A stretch of 64,000 bases of DNA from an uncultured Bacteroidales bacterium (GTDB lineage: Bacteria; Bacteroidota; Bacteroidia; Bacteroidales; Muribaculaceae). Position numbers and translations under genes: made by a program. The stretch lies in assembly GCA_902777835.1 (NCBI GenBank), contig CACYVC010000017.1, forward strand, positions 1 through 64,000. The letters run 5' to 3'. Positions 17,266 to 25,325 of this stretch are shown in pieces. The notes under the pieces are model-generated. The model ran no database searches and was not told the DNA's origin. It worked only from the letters and a program-made list of their open reading frames with translations. The stretch's first letter is position 1. Every line of letters starts with the position of its first letter.

Positions 17266-17361
17266 AGTAGTTTATAATAATTTTGTGGGTATTGGTTGTT
17301 TGTATCTCTGTTCACTAATAAAAACAATCTTAATCTCAAAAAAGAAAGCTTTTTAGAGTCA

Positions 17362-18495
17362 TCATTCTCCTGCCATCACTTGCTTGATGAGGGCAGCGTT
17401 GAATTTCTCGATGTCGGAGAGTTCGGTTGGAGACTTACTCTTTTTGTACCACTTTTGTGCGTTGAAGTAATTTTGAGTCTCGGTGTCATCGAAAGTTGCG
17501 CCATGGCGAGCGTAAATCTCGGCACACATGAGTTCGAGAGCATCTCTAGGGAAGAGTTTGAGCAACTCATGGGTGAGAGGAATCACCGAGGCGAATGCCC
17601 ACTTGCCGTCAACACCCTGCCAGGGACACTGCACCTTGGTGAGCACGTTATTATCTTTGTTGTCGAGTCGAGGATTGTGATCCACAAAAGGCTGATCTTT
17701 TACAATCTTTACCAGAAGCCCTTGCGAGGTGAGTTGAACCTGCCATTTCATGGGGCCCATTTTGGCTCCTGCGCCCCCACCTCCAGGCATTTTGCCGTGC
17801 TTTGGGCTTTTGGGGTTGCCGTGGCTCACCCTGCCTTTGCCATAACTGACATTTATGAGGTTGGTTTCGGGCACAAATTCTATCTGGAAAATTCCTGGGT
17901 CGTGGTCATACTTGCTGCCTTCATAAAAGTCCATCTTCGGTCCAAACACCGAGTGTTTGTCATTCTCAAGACAGTAGTTTCCTGCCAGGATGTAGTGGAT
18001 GAAAATGTAGTCTTGCCAACTATTTGTTTTGCATTCCCTCTCCTCGATGCTGTAAAATGCCTTTACCGGATGGTTCTGTGCGTTGCGGTAAACGAGCATG
18101 GTGTATTGGCCTATTTGCTCTACTGTCACTGTGAGTTTGTCGCCATACTCTTCCACTATTTTGCCGCCATCGACATTCAACCAAAAAACATCTTTGGTGG
18201 GCACAACGTCTTTGGTGGAATGGTAATTATATCCTGAGACAATCTTTTTGACGTCAAGATCATATCTTGTTGTGAAAACATACCTACCGTCACACCAATA
18301 TAGTACCTTGCCAGTCATCAACGTGTCCATAGTGCTCAACAGGCATGCCATGTCGTTGCGGTGCTCAAGGTCGGTAGCGATACCTTCTTTTAGGGTGTTA
18401 TACACATTTTCGGCTCTGAATGGATGCACTACCTGGGCATAGCCGCTATTGATCAGTGTTATCATTGCTAATAATAAAAATAAATTCTTTTTCAT
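17362..18495 (-). CDS. Secreted YARHG-domain protein, paralogue B
   Basis: The protein has 377 residues with a signal peptide ending near GYAQ. Landmarks are LEHRNDMACLL, YILAGNYCLEND, FGPKMDFYEGSKYDHDPG, MPGGGGAGAK, VQCPWQGVDGKWAFAS and the YARHG core AEIYARHGATF with YFNAQKWYKK. It is closest to paralogue C at 22969-24099; their last 130 residues are nearly the same except around the loop before the final WYKK. Own promoter at 18525-18532. Function unknown; periplasmic or surface location is inferred from the signal peptide. Confidence 0.82.
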   Translation of the reverse strand: MKKNLFLLLAMITLINSGYAQVVHPFRAENVYNTLKEGIATDLEHRNDMACLLSTMDTLMTGKVLYWCDGRYVFTTRYDLDVKKIVSGYNYHSTKDVVPTKDVFWLNVDGGKIVEEYGDKLTVTVEQIGQYTMLVYRNAQNHPVKAFYSIEERECKTNSWQDYIFIHYILAGNYCLENDKHSVFGPKMDFYEGSKYDHDPGIFQIEFVPETNLINVSYGKGRVSHGNPKSPKHGKMPGGGGAGAKMGPMKWQVQLTSQGLLVKIVKDQPFVDHNPRLDNKDNNVLTKVQCPWQGVDGKWAFASVIPLTHELLKLFPRDALELMCAEIYARHGATFDDTETQNYFNAQKWYKKSKSPTELSDIEKFNAALIKQVMAGE

Positions 18496-18524
18496 GACTA
18501 TCTGTTTTGGTTCGTCTTCTTCTG

Positions 18525-18532
18525 CAAAAATA
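18525..18532 (-). promoter_or_regulatory. Bacteroidota -7 box TATTTTTG (minus strand)
   Basis: It matches TAnnTTTG and lies 30 nt upstream of the ATG of YARHG paralogue B. It is back to back with the rightward box at 18586-18593. Confidence 0.6.
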
Positions 18533-18585
18533 ATATTTTTTTTCGTTTCATGAGCATTCTGTGTGGTTTTATTGAGATTTTTTTA

Positions 18586-18593
18586 TATATTTG
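18586..18593 (+). promoter_or_regulatory. Bacteroidota -7 box TATATTTG
   Basis: It matches TAnnTTTG. It overlaps the TTG at 18591 that would open the longer frame, so translation must start downstream, at the ATG at 18624. Confidence 0.65.
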
Positions 18594-18623
18594 CAAAAAT
18601 CAACCATTAAAACTAAAAAAACT

Positions 18624-19466
18624 ATGAGAATTATAAATTGCAGATTATGGATTGTCGCAATAGTGGCATTGTTTTTGGTGGGCTCAACAACTGTTGTTGA
18701 TGCCAAAACCAAGAAAGGTAAGACTAAAACCACTACCACAAAAACTGGCAAAACTGGCAAAAAAACGCAAACTTCCAACAGCAATAACCTCACCTTCACT
18801 GTCAATGGCGTGAAGTTTGAGATGGTGAAAGTAGATGGCGGCTCATTCACGATGAGCAACCGAGTTGGTTATGATGAATATGAAGAAAATCAAGTGACAC
18901 TGGACACTTATTACATAGGTCAGACCGAGGTAACACAGGCACTGTGGAAAGCAGTGATGGGAGATAATCCAAGCCAGATTAAAAACGACAAGTTTCCCGT
19001 GACAGATGTCAGATATAAAGACTGCATACTATTTATCTATAAACTGAACGAGCTTACAGGAAAGGATTTTAGATTGCCAACTCTCGCCGAGTGCCAGTTT
19101 GCTGCTCGTGGCGGAAACAAAAGCAAGGGGTATAAATACTCAGGCGGCAACGACATCAACAAGGTGGCTTGGTATAGTGGCAACAGTAACGGCGACCCTC
19201 AAAAAGTAGCGACCAAAGCAGCTAATGAACTTGGCATCTACGATATGTGCGGCAGCATGAGTGAGTGGTGCTCCGACAACTATGACGATGGCACCCGTTC
19301 CACATCGCGAGAGGTGGGTCCTGGTCTTGCTCGACCTTCAGCTGCAGCCTACGGTGGGAATATTCACAGCGCACCCGAAGAATGTGAGATAAAGTTTATG
19401 GATAGATACGATACTTACGGCGCTCTTATCATTGGTCTGCGTCTCGCATTGTGTCCAGAAAAATAA
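18624..19466 (+). CDS. SUMF1/FGE-fold secreted protein (probably not a sulfatase-activating enzyme)
   Basis: From the ATG at 18624 the protein has 280 residues. It has an N-terminal hydrophobic segment (IINCRLWIVAIVALFLVGS), then a long K/T-rich linker, then a formylglycine-generating-enzyme-like domain. Motifs are MVKVDGGSFTM, YYIGQTEVTQALWKAVMG, FRLPTLAECQFAARGG, the degenerate GSMSEWCSDNY and a final IIGLRLAL. The paired cysteines of true FGE in the C-terminal RCxxxC region are not visible, so a structural or carbohydrate-related role is more likely than sulfatase maturation. No sulfatase gene is in the window. Promoter shared divergently with YARHG paralogue B. Confidence 0.8.
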   Translation: MRIINCRLWIVAIVALFLVGSTTVVDAKTKKGKTKTTTTKTGKTGKKTQTSNSNNLTFTVNGVKFEMVKVDGGSFTMSNRVGYDEYEENQVTLDTYYIGQTEVTQALWKAVMGDNPSQIKNDKFPVTDVRYKDCILFIYKLNELTGKDFRLPTLAECQFAARGGNKSKGYKYSGGNDINKVAWYSGNSNGDPQKVATKAANELGIYDMCGSMSEWCSDNYDDGTRSTSREVGPGLARPSAAAYGGNIHSAPEECEIKFMDRYDTYGALIIGLRLALCPEK

Positions 19467-19544
19467 TGTTCAATAATTAACATCAAAGAATCTTTGCAAT
19501 CTGAATCGTTATAGAACAACAATAACTTCAAAATATAAACAAAA

Positions 19545-22487
19545 ATGAAAAAATTATCCTTACTCATTCTCATGGCTTTAGTTTCCATGACGTCGCATGC
19601 CTATACCTACTACAGTAACATTGAGATAGGCAACTTCAAGTACTCTCAACTGGGCTTGGGTTCTTCATCAAGCGAGGAGAATATTGCTTTTCTGAGTGGT
19701 CTTTCCAGTACAGCAAGCACTTCGCTCACGACGCTCGATATCCCGGGTTATGTGATTTACAACGGCAACCGCTACCGTGTCAAGCAAATCAATCAAAATG
19801 CGTTTCACAACAACACCAAGATCACTAATGTCACTTTTGGCTATGGTGTGGAATATATCAGCAGTTATGTCTTTGATGGCTGCACAACGCTCAAATATGT
19901 GAACCTGCCGAGCTCGGTGAAGGAAATAGGGCAGTTCGTGTTCCAGAACTGCACGAGTCTTCTTGTTGTGGCCTTTGCAGGAGATAAGGCACCAAAGATA
20001 TATGACTACACCTTCAACCTGTCGAGCACGACCAAAAAAGCCTCCACAGCGACCTACCGCGGCATGAACGCCCTGAAGGCCGACGCCAAGTGGGTAGCAG
20101 CTTTTGGAGCCAGCAACATCCTTCGCCATTATAATTACACGGTTAGCGATTTTAAGGTTTACAATTCCACCAACGGCTGCTGGCAATACTATGTCATCAA
20201 GAACGGCATCCCCTATAACAGCAACAGCAGCAATCCAGCAGTGCGTTCCTCGTGTGTGCTGGTGGGAGCCACATTTACCGACGGATCAAACTATACCATC
20301 AGTTTGCCACAAACTGTAGGCAATTCTTCTAACAATTCCCCTGGCGGCTATAAGTTCTATGGTGTTGCCGACAGCGCGTTCCTTAACAATAATGCCATCA
20401 CCAAGATAACCAACAACAACACTATGGCATATAAAATAGGCGTTAGAGCGTTTCATAGCTGCTCAAACCTCACAAGCGCCGATGTGCCTGTCGATACCAT
20501 CGGCGATTATGCCTTCTATAATTGCTCCAATCTCACCTCTGTTAATTTTGCCAGCAGTTTGTGTAATTTGGTTTATCTAGGAAATTTTGCCTTTGGCATG
20601 TGTGGGCTCACTGGTACAGTGAACATACCCGCTGCAACCAAAGATATTGGTTGCGCTCCCTTCTACTACTGCTCTTCACTGGAAAGCATCAATGTTGATA
20701 AGAACAATACCAATTATCGGAGTATTAGCTATGTCGGTTGTGAGCTGTACGACAAATCCGGTACTGAGCTTATTCAGGTTCCAGGAAAATGTACTGGTGG
20801 TACGGAGTTGTTATATCACCCAGGCAGCCCAAAACTTCTACGAATCCGTCAATATGCTGCTGCAGGATGCAATATGAAACATCTAGAATTGACCTATAAT
20901 GTCAAATACATTGAAGCGAATGCGTTTTATAGCTGCAAAGCATTAGAAGAAGTGCACATTCCATCATCGGCAACAGCGGTGGCTAGCAATGCGTTCGCTT
21001 ATTGCGATAAGGTCAATTGTGTGGAGCTGAACTTGACGACACCACCCACTGTTGACTTGTTCCCTGCTGTGACCGATAAAAGCTCTGTGGCGCTTTACAC
21101 ACCGCATGAGGCATATACAGCCTATGACAACAGCTCAATCTGGAAGCAATATAACCGAAAAACTGGCACCTATGACCACACCAACTGTTGGGACATAAAA
21201 AAACATATAAATGGATATGGTGTCTACTATACAGTTTTGGTTCCATACACGGGAGGTGAAATACCTGGTAAAGTTAATGTAGTCGGTATCAGGCTTGATG
21301 CTAATAATAATGGATATGTTAGTATCCCTTCAGAGATAGTAAATGGCTGGAGCACTTCTGGTATTTACTATTCAGAGCCTTATCGCCCCGTATCGATTGG
21401 ATATAGAGTAGCCGACACCAACAAAGAATTTACCATTGATGGTGCCTCCACTATACTAACGATAGATGATTATGCTTTTGCCGGTTCAAAGCTGAAAAAC
21501 TTCCCATTCACAAATGTTAATAGTATTGGCGCTTATGCATTTTTTGACTGCACCAAGCTGAATGTGGATTTAGGATACGAAGATTTTGGGAATATCACGG
21601 ACATAAAGGAATCTACATTCTTTGGTTCTGCCATCAAGACATTTTCACCTCCAGCAACACTCAAAACTATAGGCCAATATGCTTTCTACGCTTGCAGCAA
21701 TCTCACTGAGATCTACCTTATCCACGCCGAAGGAAACACTATAACCTGCGGAAAAGAATTTTTTGGTGGTAATGCCAGCGACTTCAAGTGCTGGGTGGAC
21801 TACCGCAAGTTGCCCGATTTCTTGAATACCACAAATTGGGACACATCAAAGATTTATCCGTTCATCTTTTTTGGCGGTAGCGGCGAGTGGAAGTCATTTG
21901 CATGCGTCAAAGACATTGACTTTAGAGGGGCATTCAATAATGGCATGCGTGCCTACATTGTGAGCGCCTACGACCAAAACCAGAAGAAAGCCACACTTAC
22001 CGAAATCGACTATTTGAAAGCCAATAATGGTGCAGTGCTGTATGGTCAACCAGGCAAAACCTACCGATTAGACTATCCAACAAGCGGTAGTAATCCTTCA
22101 ACTTCATCGTGGATGGTGGGAGTGACTGGCTCGTCACAAACTGTGAACTCCAACAACACAACAAGCTACTTCATGATAAATGGCTCGTCACCTCAGTTTG
22201 ACAAGATTACCAGCAACACCACTTTCAATCGTGGTTATGCCTATCTCAAGATTCCGACCAACCAGACTGGTGGCGCAAGCACTATTTACACCAACCTGAG
22301 CAGTAACGTGGCAATCCCAGGCGACGTGAACGGTGACGGCGAGGTCACCGCTGCCGACATCACAGCACTCTACGACGTGCTGCTCAACAACGACTACTCA
22401 CACATTGTCAATGGCGACCAAACCGGCGACAACATCATTACCGCCGCCGACGTGACTGCAGTTTACACTATCCTGCTGGAGAATTAA
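19545..22487 (+). CDS. BspA-like leucine-rich-repeat surface protein with C-terminal dockerin-like domain
   Basis: The protein has 980 residues and a signal peptide (MKKLSLLILMALVSMTSHA). Many BspA-type LRR_5 units are present, recognised by INQNAFHNNTKITNV, YVFDGCTTLKYVNLPSS, IGDYAFYNCSNLTSV and IGQYAFYACSNLTEI, in at least three blocks separated by non-LRR segments (about residues 200-260, 530-620 and 770-900). The last ~60 residues carry two EF-hand-like dockerin segments (GDVNGDGEVTAADITALYDVL and GDQTGDNIITAADVTAVYTIL). BspA proteins bind host or microbial surfaces. No cohesin is visible in the window, so the dockerin partner is unknown. It lacks the YYN..G..GINI tail found on other exported proteins here. 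Confidence 0.9.
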   Translation: MKKLSLLILMALVSMTSHAYTYYSNIEIGNFKYSQLGLGSSSSEENIAFLSGLSSTASTSLTTLDIPGYVIYNGNRYRVKQINQNAFHNNTKITNVTFGYGVEYISSYVFDGCTTLKYVNLPSSVKEIGQFVFQNCTSLLVVAFAGDKAPKIYDYTFNLSSTTKKASTATYRGMNALKADAKWVAAFGASNILRHYNYTVSDFKVYNSTNGCWQYYVIKNGIPYNSNSSNPAVRSSCVLVGATFTDGSNYTISLPQTVGNSSNNSPGGYKFYGVADSAFLNNNAITKITNNNTMAYKIGVRAFHSCSNLTSADVPVDTIGDYAFYNCSNLTSVNFASSLCNLVYLGNFAFGMCGLTGTVNIPAATKDIGCAPFYYCSSLESINVDKNNTNYRSISYVGCELYDKSGTELIQVPGKCTGGTELLYHPGSPKLLRIRQYAAAGCNMKHLELTYNVKYIEANAFYSCKALEEVHIPSSATAVASNAFAYCDKVNCVELNLTTPPTVDLFPAVTDKSSVALYTPHEAYTAYDNSSIWKQYNRKTGTYDHTNCWDIKKHINGYGVYYTVLVPYTGGEIPGKVNVVGIRLDANNNGYVSIPSEIVNGWSTSGIYYSEPYRPVSIGYRVADTNKEFTIDGASTILTIDDYAFAGSKLKNFPFTNVNSIGAYAFFDCTKLNVDLGYEDFGNITDIKESTFFGSAIKTFSPPATLKTIGQYAFYACSNLTEIYLIHAEGNTITCGKEFFGGNASDFKCWVDYRKLPDFLNTTNWDTSKIYPFIFFGGSGEWKSFACVKDIDFRGAFNNGMRAYIVSAYDQNQKKATLTEIDYLKANNGAVLYGQPGKTYRLDYPTSGSNPSTSSWMVGVTGSSQTVNSNNTTSYFMINGSSPQFDKITSNTTFNRGYAYLKIPTNQTGGASTIYTNLSSNVAIPGDVNGDGEVTAADITALYDVLLNNDYSHIVNGDQTGDNIITAADVTAVYTILLEN

Positions 22488-22502
22488 TGCAGAATGCACA
22501 AT
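22482..22502. repeat. Heptad repeat at a gene end (AATTAAT GCAGAAT GCACAAT)
   Basis: Three 7-bp units ending in AAT begin in the last codons of the BspA-like gene; the first unit contains its TAA stop. Confidence 0.55.
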
Positions 22503-22555
22503 TGGGCTGAGCATGGCTTTTTTTAAGACGATTAATGACAATCAATATTAACGCT

Positions 22556-22597
22556 GCGCGTGGAGGGATTACTGACAATTCCTCCACGCTGGCTTTT
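22556..22597 (+). terminator. Rho-independent terminator
   Basis: GCGTGGAGG (22558-22566) pairs with CCTCCACGC (22581-22589), with further GATT/AATT pairing inside, followed by GGCTTTTAT. It ends the BspA-like transcript. Confidence 0.75.
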
Positions 22598-22697
22598 ATC
22601 TGGTATTCTCCTAAATCATACAAAGCCAACAAAGCCTGACAAGAACAACAAAAATATTTATTAGACTTGTTATGACTTGTTACCACGCAGCAAGGGG

Positions 22698-22945
22698 TCG
22701 CCATGCACGTTAGTGCATGGAAATTAGAGAGCCTATGGCTCTAAAATTATATTGTTGCTTCGCACTAAAATTTTAGTAAATACATCGCCAAAGAATGAGA
22801 ATGATATTTTAATCAAGAAATTTTAGCGCGTCAGCGCCCATACAATTTTTAGCACGCAGTGCTTTGATTTCCACTCCGGCCAGGAGTGGGAAAAGGGTGC
22901 AGAGAAATTTTAAAATAAATTGTAATCAAATTTTAAGCGAAGCGC
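22698..22945. repeat. Composite mini-hairpin array, copy 2
   Basis: It starts with the same GTCGCCATGCAC word as the copy at 9245. Palindromes: CCATGCAC-gtta-GTGCATGG (22701-22720), AGAGCC-tat-GGCTCT (22728-22742), CTAAAATTTTAG (22765-22776), GCGC-gtca-GCGC (22826-22837), AGCAC-gca-GTGCT (22851-22863), CCACTCC-ggcca-GGAGTGG (22871-22889) and GCG-aag-CGC (22937-22945). The middle three match copy 1 in sequence and order. About 80 extra bp lie between the first and fourth hairpins. Confidence 0.7.
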
Positions 22946-22949
22946 CCCC

Positions 22950-22977
22950 ATGCATTATAAATTATGCATTAATTAAG
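22950..22977. repeat. Heptad repeat at a gene end (ATGCATT ATAAATT ATGCATT)
   Basis: Units of 7 bp at 22950, 22957, 22964 and 22971. The last two include the stop codon and final residues of the leftward YARHG gene. Confidence 0.6.
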
Positions 22978-24099
22978 TGTTGCCATCACTTGCTTGATGA
23001 GTGCGACGTTGAACTTCTCAATGTCGGTGAGGACTACGGGGTTGCCGCTCTTCTTGTACCAAGGTTGCTGGTCAAAGTATTTTTGATTTGCTGGGCTCTT
23101 GAAGGTGTCGCCGTGACGGGCGTAGATTTCGGCGCGCATGAGTTCGAGAGTTTCCTTAGGGAACAATTTGAGCAACTCGTGAGTGAGAGGAATCACCGAT
23201 GCGAAAGCCCACTTGCCGTCAACGCCTTGCCAGGGACACTGCACCTTGGTGAGAACGTTTTTGCCTTTTGCCAATCTTGGGTTATGGTCAACAAAAGGTT
23301 CGTCATGAGTCACTCTGGCGTCAAGCCCCTCATTTGTAAGCTTCACCTGCCATGTCATAGGCCCCATAATCGCTGCAGCTCCACCGCCGCCTGGCATCTT
23401 CCCATATTTTGGATCACTTGGGTCACCATTGCTTACACGACCTTCACCATAGATTATGTCGATAAGATTGTTGTCGGGGTAAATGTAGAACTGATACAAT
23501 CCTGGGTCGCTTGAATAGCGGTCACCCTCATAGAAATCTTGTTTGGGCCCAAACACAGAATACTTACCATCGGCGAGTGCATAGTTGCCGGCAAGGATAT
23601 AGTGCAGGAATATTGTCCAGTTTCCATTGTTCCTCATGTCGTTTGTGATGCTGTAATAGGCCCTCACCGGTGCGCCTTGCGCGTTGCGATACACGAGCAT
23701 GGTGTATTGCCCCAGTTTCTCAACTGTGACATTGAGTGATGACTCACCTGCCACCTTCACCTTATTGCCCACGACATTCATCTTATGCGGCATTGCCATG
23801 GTTGGAGTTGGCTCCATAGATTGGTTGTAGCCAGCATAAATTAATTTAGTCTTGCGGTTATACATTGTTGAGAAGATGAAGCGTCCATCGGTCCATAGCT
23901 GTTCGATGTTGCTTATGAGCGTCTGCTCATTGTTGAGCACTTGCAGTTTGTCGTTGCGGTGCTCAAGGTCGATTGGCAACGATTGTTCAAACAAATCGTA
24001 TATAGACTCCTTGTCGCTCCGGAAAATGTATTTGCTATTTTGCGCGCTGGTACTTAAAGCCATCATAATGAGCAGGAATAAAATGATTTTTTGTTTCAT
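22969..24099 (-). CDS. Secreted YARHG-domain protein, paralogue C
   Basis: The protein has 376 residues with a signal peptide (MKQKIILFLLIMMALSTSAQ). It shares with paralogue B the landmarks LEHRNDKLQVL, YILAGNYALADGKYSVFGP, FYEGDRYSSDPG, MPGGGGAAA, VQCPWQGVDGKWAFAS and the YARHG core AEIYARHGDTF with YFDQQPWYKK. The gene end lies in a heptad repeat. It is separated from paralogues A and B by two genes on the other strand, which suggests duplication followed by insertion or rearrangement. Confidence 0.82.
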   Translation of the reverse strand: MKQKIILFLLIMMALSTSAQNSKYIFRSDKESIYDLFEQSLPIDLEHRNDKLQVLNNEQTLISNIEQLWTDGRFIFSTMYNRKTKLIYAGYNQSMEPTPTMAMPHKMNVVGNKVKVAGESSLNVTVEKLGQYTMLVYRNAQGAPVRAYYSITNDMRNNGNWTIFLHYILAGNYALADGKYSVFGPKQDFYEGDRYSSDPGLYQFYIYPDNNLIDIIYGEGRVSNGDPSDPKYGKMPGGGGAAAIMGPMTWQVKLTNEGLDARVTHDEPFVDHNPRLAKGKNVLTKVQCPWQGVDGKWAFASVIPLTHELLKLFPKETLELMRAEIYARHGDTFKSPANQKYFDQQPWYKKSGNPVVLTDIEKFNVALIKQVMATLN

Positions 24100-24124
24100 A
24101 GTTATATAGTTTTTATTAGTAACC

Positions 24125-24132
24125 GCAAAAAT
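24125..24132 (-). promoter_or_regulatory. Bacteroidota -7 box TATTTTTG (minus strand)
   Basis: It matches TAnnTTTG and lies 26 nt upstream of the ATG of YARHG paralogue C. It is divergent from the galactanase promoter at 24205. Confidence 0.6.
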
Positions 24133-24181
24133 ATATATTTTTCTTGTGACGGCAAAGTTTATGAGTTTTTTTGTTGGATGC

Positions 24182-24212
24182 TTGTATATCTCATAAAAAA
24201 GTGTTATCTTTG
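24182..24212 (+). promoter_or_regulatory. Bacteroidota promoter: -33 TTG and -7 TATCTTTG
   Basis: TTG at 24182-24184 is followed after 20 nt by TATCTTTG (24205-24212), the Bacteroidota arrangement. The box covers the GTG that opens the longer frame, so the galactanase start is the ATG at 24230. Confidence 0.65.
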
Positions 24213-24229
24213 TGAAAAATGATTATATC

Positions 24230-25228
24230 ATGAAAAAAATCTCATTATTTATTATGGCTTGCGTCATGGCATTCGGAGCGATGGCGCAGGAGTTTTGGTT
24301 GGGTGCCGACATAAGTGGCACAAGTGCGCTTGAGCGTTTTGGTGTAAAGCTTTACAACAACGCGGGTGAGGAACGAGACAATATCACGTTAATGCGCGAG
24401 TTGGGGCTTAATGCGGCACGATTCCGCGTGTGGGTCAATCCTCGTGGTGGAGAATGCGACATGCACGACGTGCTGGCGATGGCCAAGCGCGCTCAGGCTC
24501 AAGGTATGGCTATTATGATTGACTTTCACTACAGCGACTGGTGGGCCGATCCAGGCAAGCAGAACATACCTGCACGGTGGAGACATTACAATTACGAAGC
24601 TATGAAACGTGCTCTGGCGATGCACACCACTGAGACACTGCAGCTGCTTAAAGACAACGGCGTAGATGTGAAATGGATACAGATAGGTAACGAGACCACC
24701 AATGGATTCCTGTGGCCCATGGCTCACACTCCCGAGAACATGAAACAATATGCTGGCCTCACCGAAGCAGGATATCGTGCGGCAAAAAAAGTATATCCAA
24801 AGGCCATCTGCATCGTGCATCTCGATGCCGCCTGCGACATCGACCGTTATCACACCATTTTCAATGGTCTGAAAAAGTATAAGGCTCACTTCGACATGAT
24901 AGGTGTGAGCGTGTATCCCTACTGGGACATGGACGCAGGTCTAACTAAAAGCGAGGACGAAACCCTAGAGCGCGTAATTGAGAACATCAACACCTTGAGC
25001 AAGGAATATGGCTGCCCTGTGATGATTGTTGAGACTGGCTATGAGGCACGCCGTCCCGAGGCAGGCAAGGCATTCATGACACGCCTCATCGATGCCGCCC
25101 GCAACCAAACCAACGGCAACTGCCCTGGCGTCTTCTACTGGGCTCCCGAAGCCGAAGGGCACTACCCCTTAGGTGCCTTCCAAAACCATCGACCCACTGT
25201 AATTATGGATGCGTTTAAAGCTAAGTGA
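24230..25228 (+). CDS. GH53 endo-beta-1,4-galactanase
   Basis: From the ATG at 24230 the protein has 332 residues, with a signal peptide (MKKISLFIMACVMAFGAMAQ). The GH53 TIM barrel shows FWLGADISGTSALE at the N terminus, then ARFRVWVNP and MIDFHYSDWWADPGKQ. The acid/base Glu is E155 in IQIGNET and the nucleophile Glu is E268 in IVETGYE. The family hydrolyses beta-1,4-galactan side chains of pectin (type I arabinogalactan). The protein is barely longer than the catalytic domain, so it has no extra binding module. No SusC/SusD pair or other pectin genes are nearby, so this is a stand-alone glycan enzyme. Confidence 0.92.
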   Translation: MKKISLFIMACVMAFGAMAQEFWLGADISGTSALERFGVKLYNNAGEERDNITLMRELGLNAARFRVWVNPRGGECDMHDVLAMAKRAQAQGMAIMIDFHYSDWWADPGKQNIPARWRHYNYEAMKRALAMHTTETLQLLKDNGVDVKWIQIGNETTNGFLWPMAHTPENMKQYAGLTEAGYRAAKKVYPKAICIVHLDAACDIDRYHTIFNGLKKYKAHFDMIGVSVYPYWDMDAGLTKSEDETLERVIENINTLSKEYGCPVMIVETGYEARRPEAGKAFMTRLIDAARNQTNGNCPGVFYWAPEAEGHYPLGAFQNHRPTVIMDAFKAK

Positions 25229-25250
25229 TAAAGGAAAGTGTCAAATAATT

Positions 25251-25284
25251 CTAGATTTTCTAGAAATTCTAGACTATCTAGATG
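25251..25284. repeat. CTAG nonad repeat (CTAGnnnnn)4
   Basis: CTAG begins at 25251, 25260, 25269 and 25278, an exact 9-bp phase with A usually following. It lies between the GH53 and sbcD genes. Confidence 0.85.
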
Positions 25285-25325
25285 ATCTTATAAAAAACTA
25301 ATAACTAAATAATAGCAACTAAAAA

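Larger units (their letters stand above)
22488..22968. other. Intergenic region with terminator and hairpin array, no gene
   Basis: These 481 bp between convergent genes contain the end of a heptad repeat, a strong terminator (22556-22597), about 80 bp without recognisable features, the second mini-hairpin array (22698-22945) and another heptad repeat at the end of the YARHG gene. No frame here looks coding. Confidence 0.7.

Noticed and set aside
17296-18237. Plus-strand frame of 313 codons opposite the YARHG paralogue B gene
   Set aside because: It is antisense to a well-supported gene and has no recognisable domain. A similar shadow occurs opposite paralogue C (22864-23514), as expected from shared sequence on the other strand.
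25251-25284. Operator or riboswitch ahead of sbcDC
   Set aside because: The 9-bp CTAG repeat occurs at three other unrelated places, so it is not specific to this operon.
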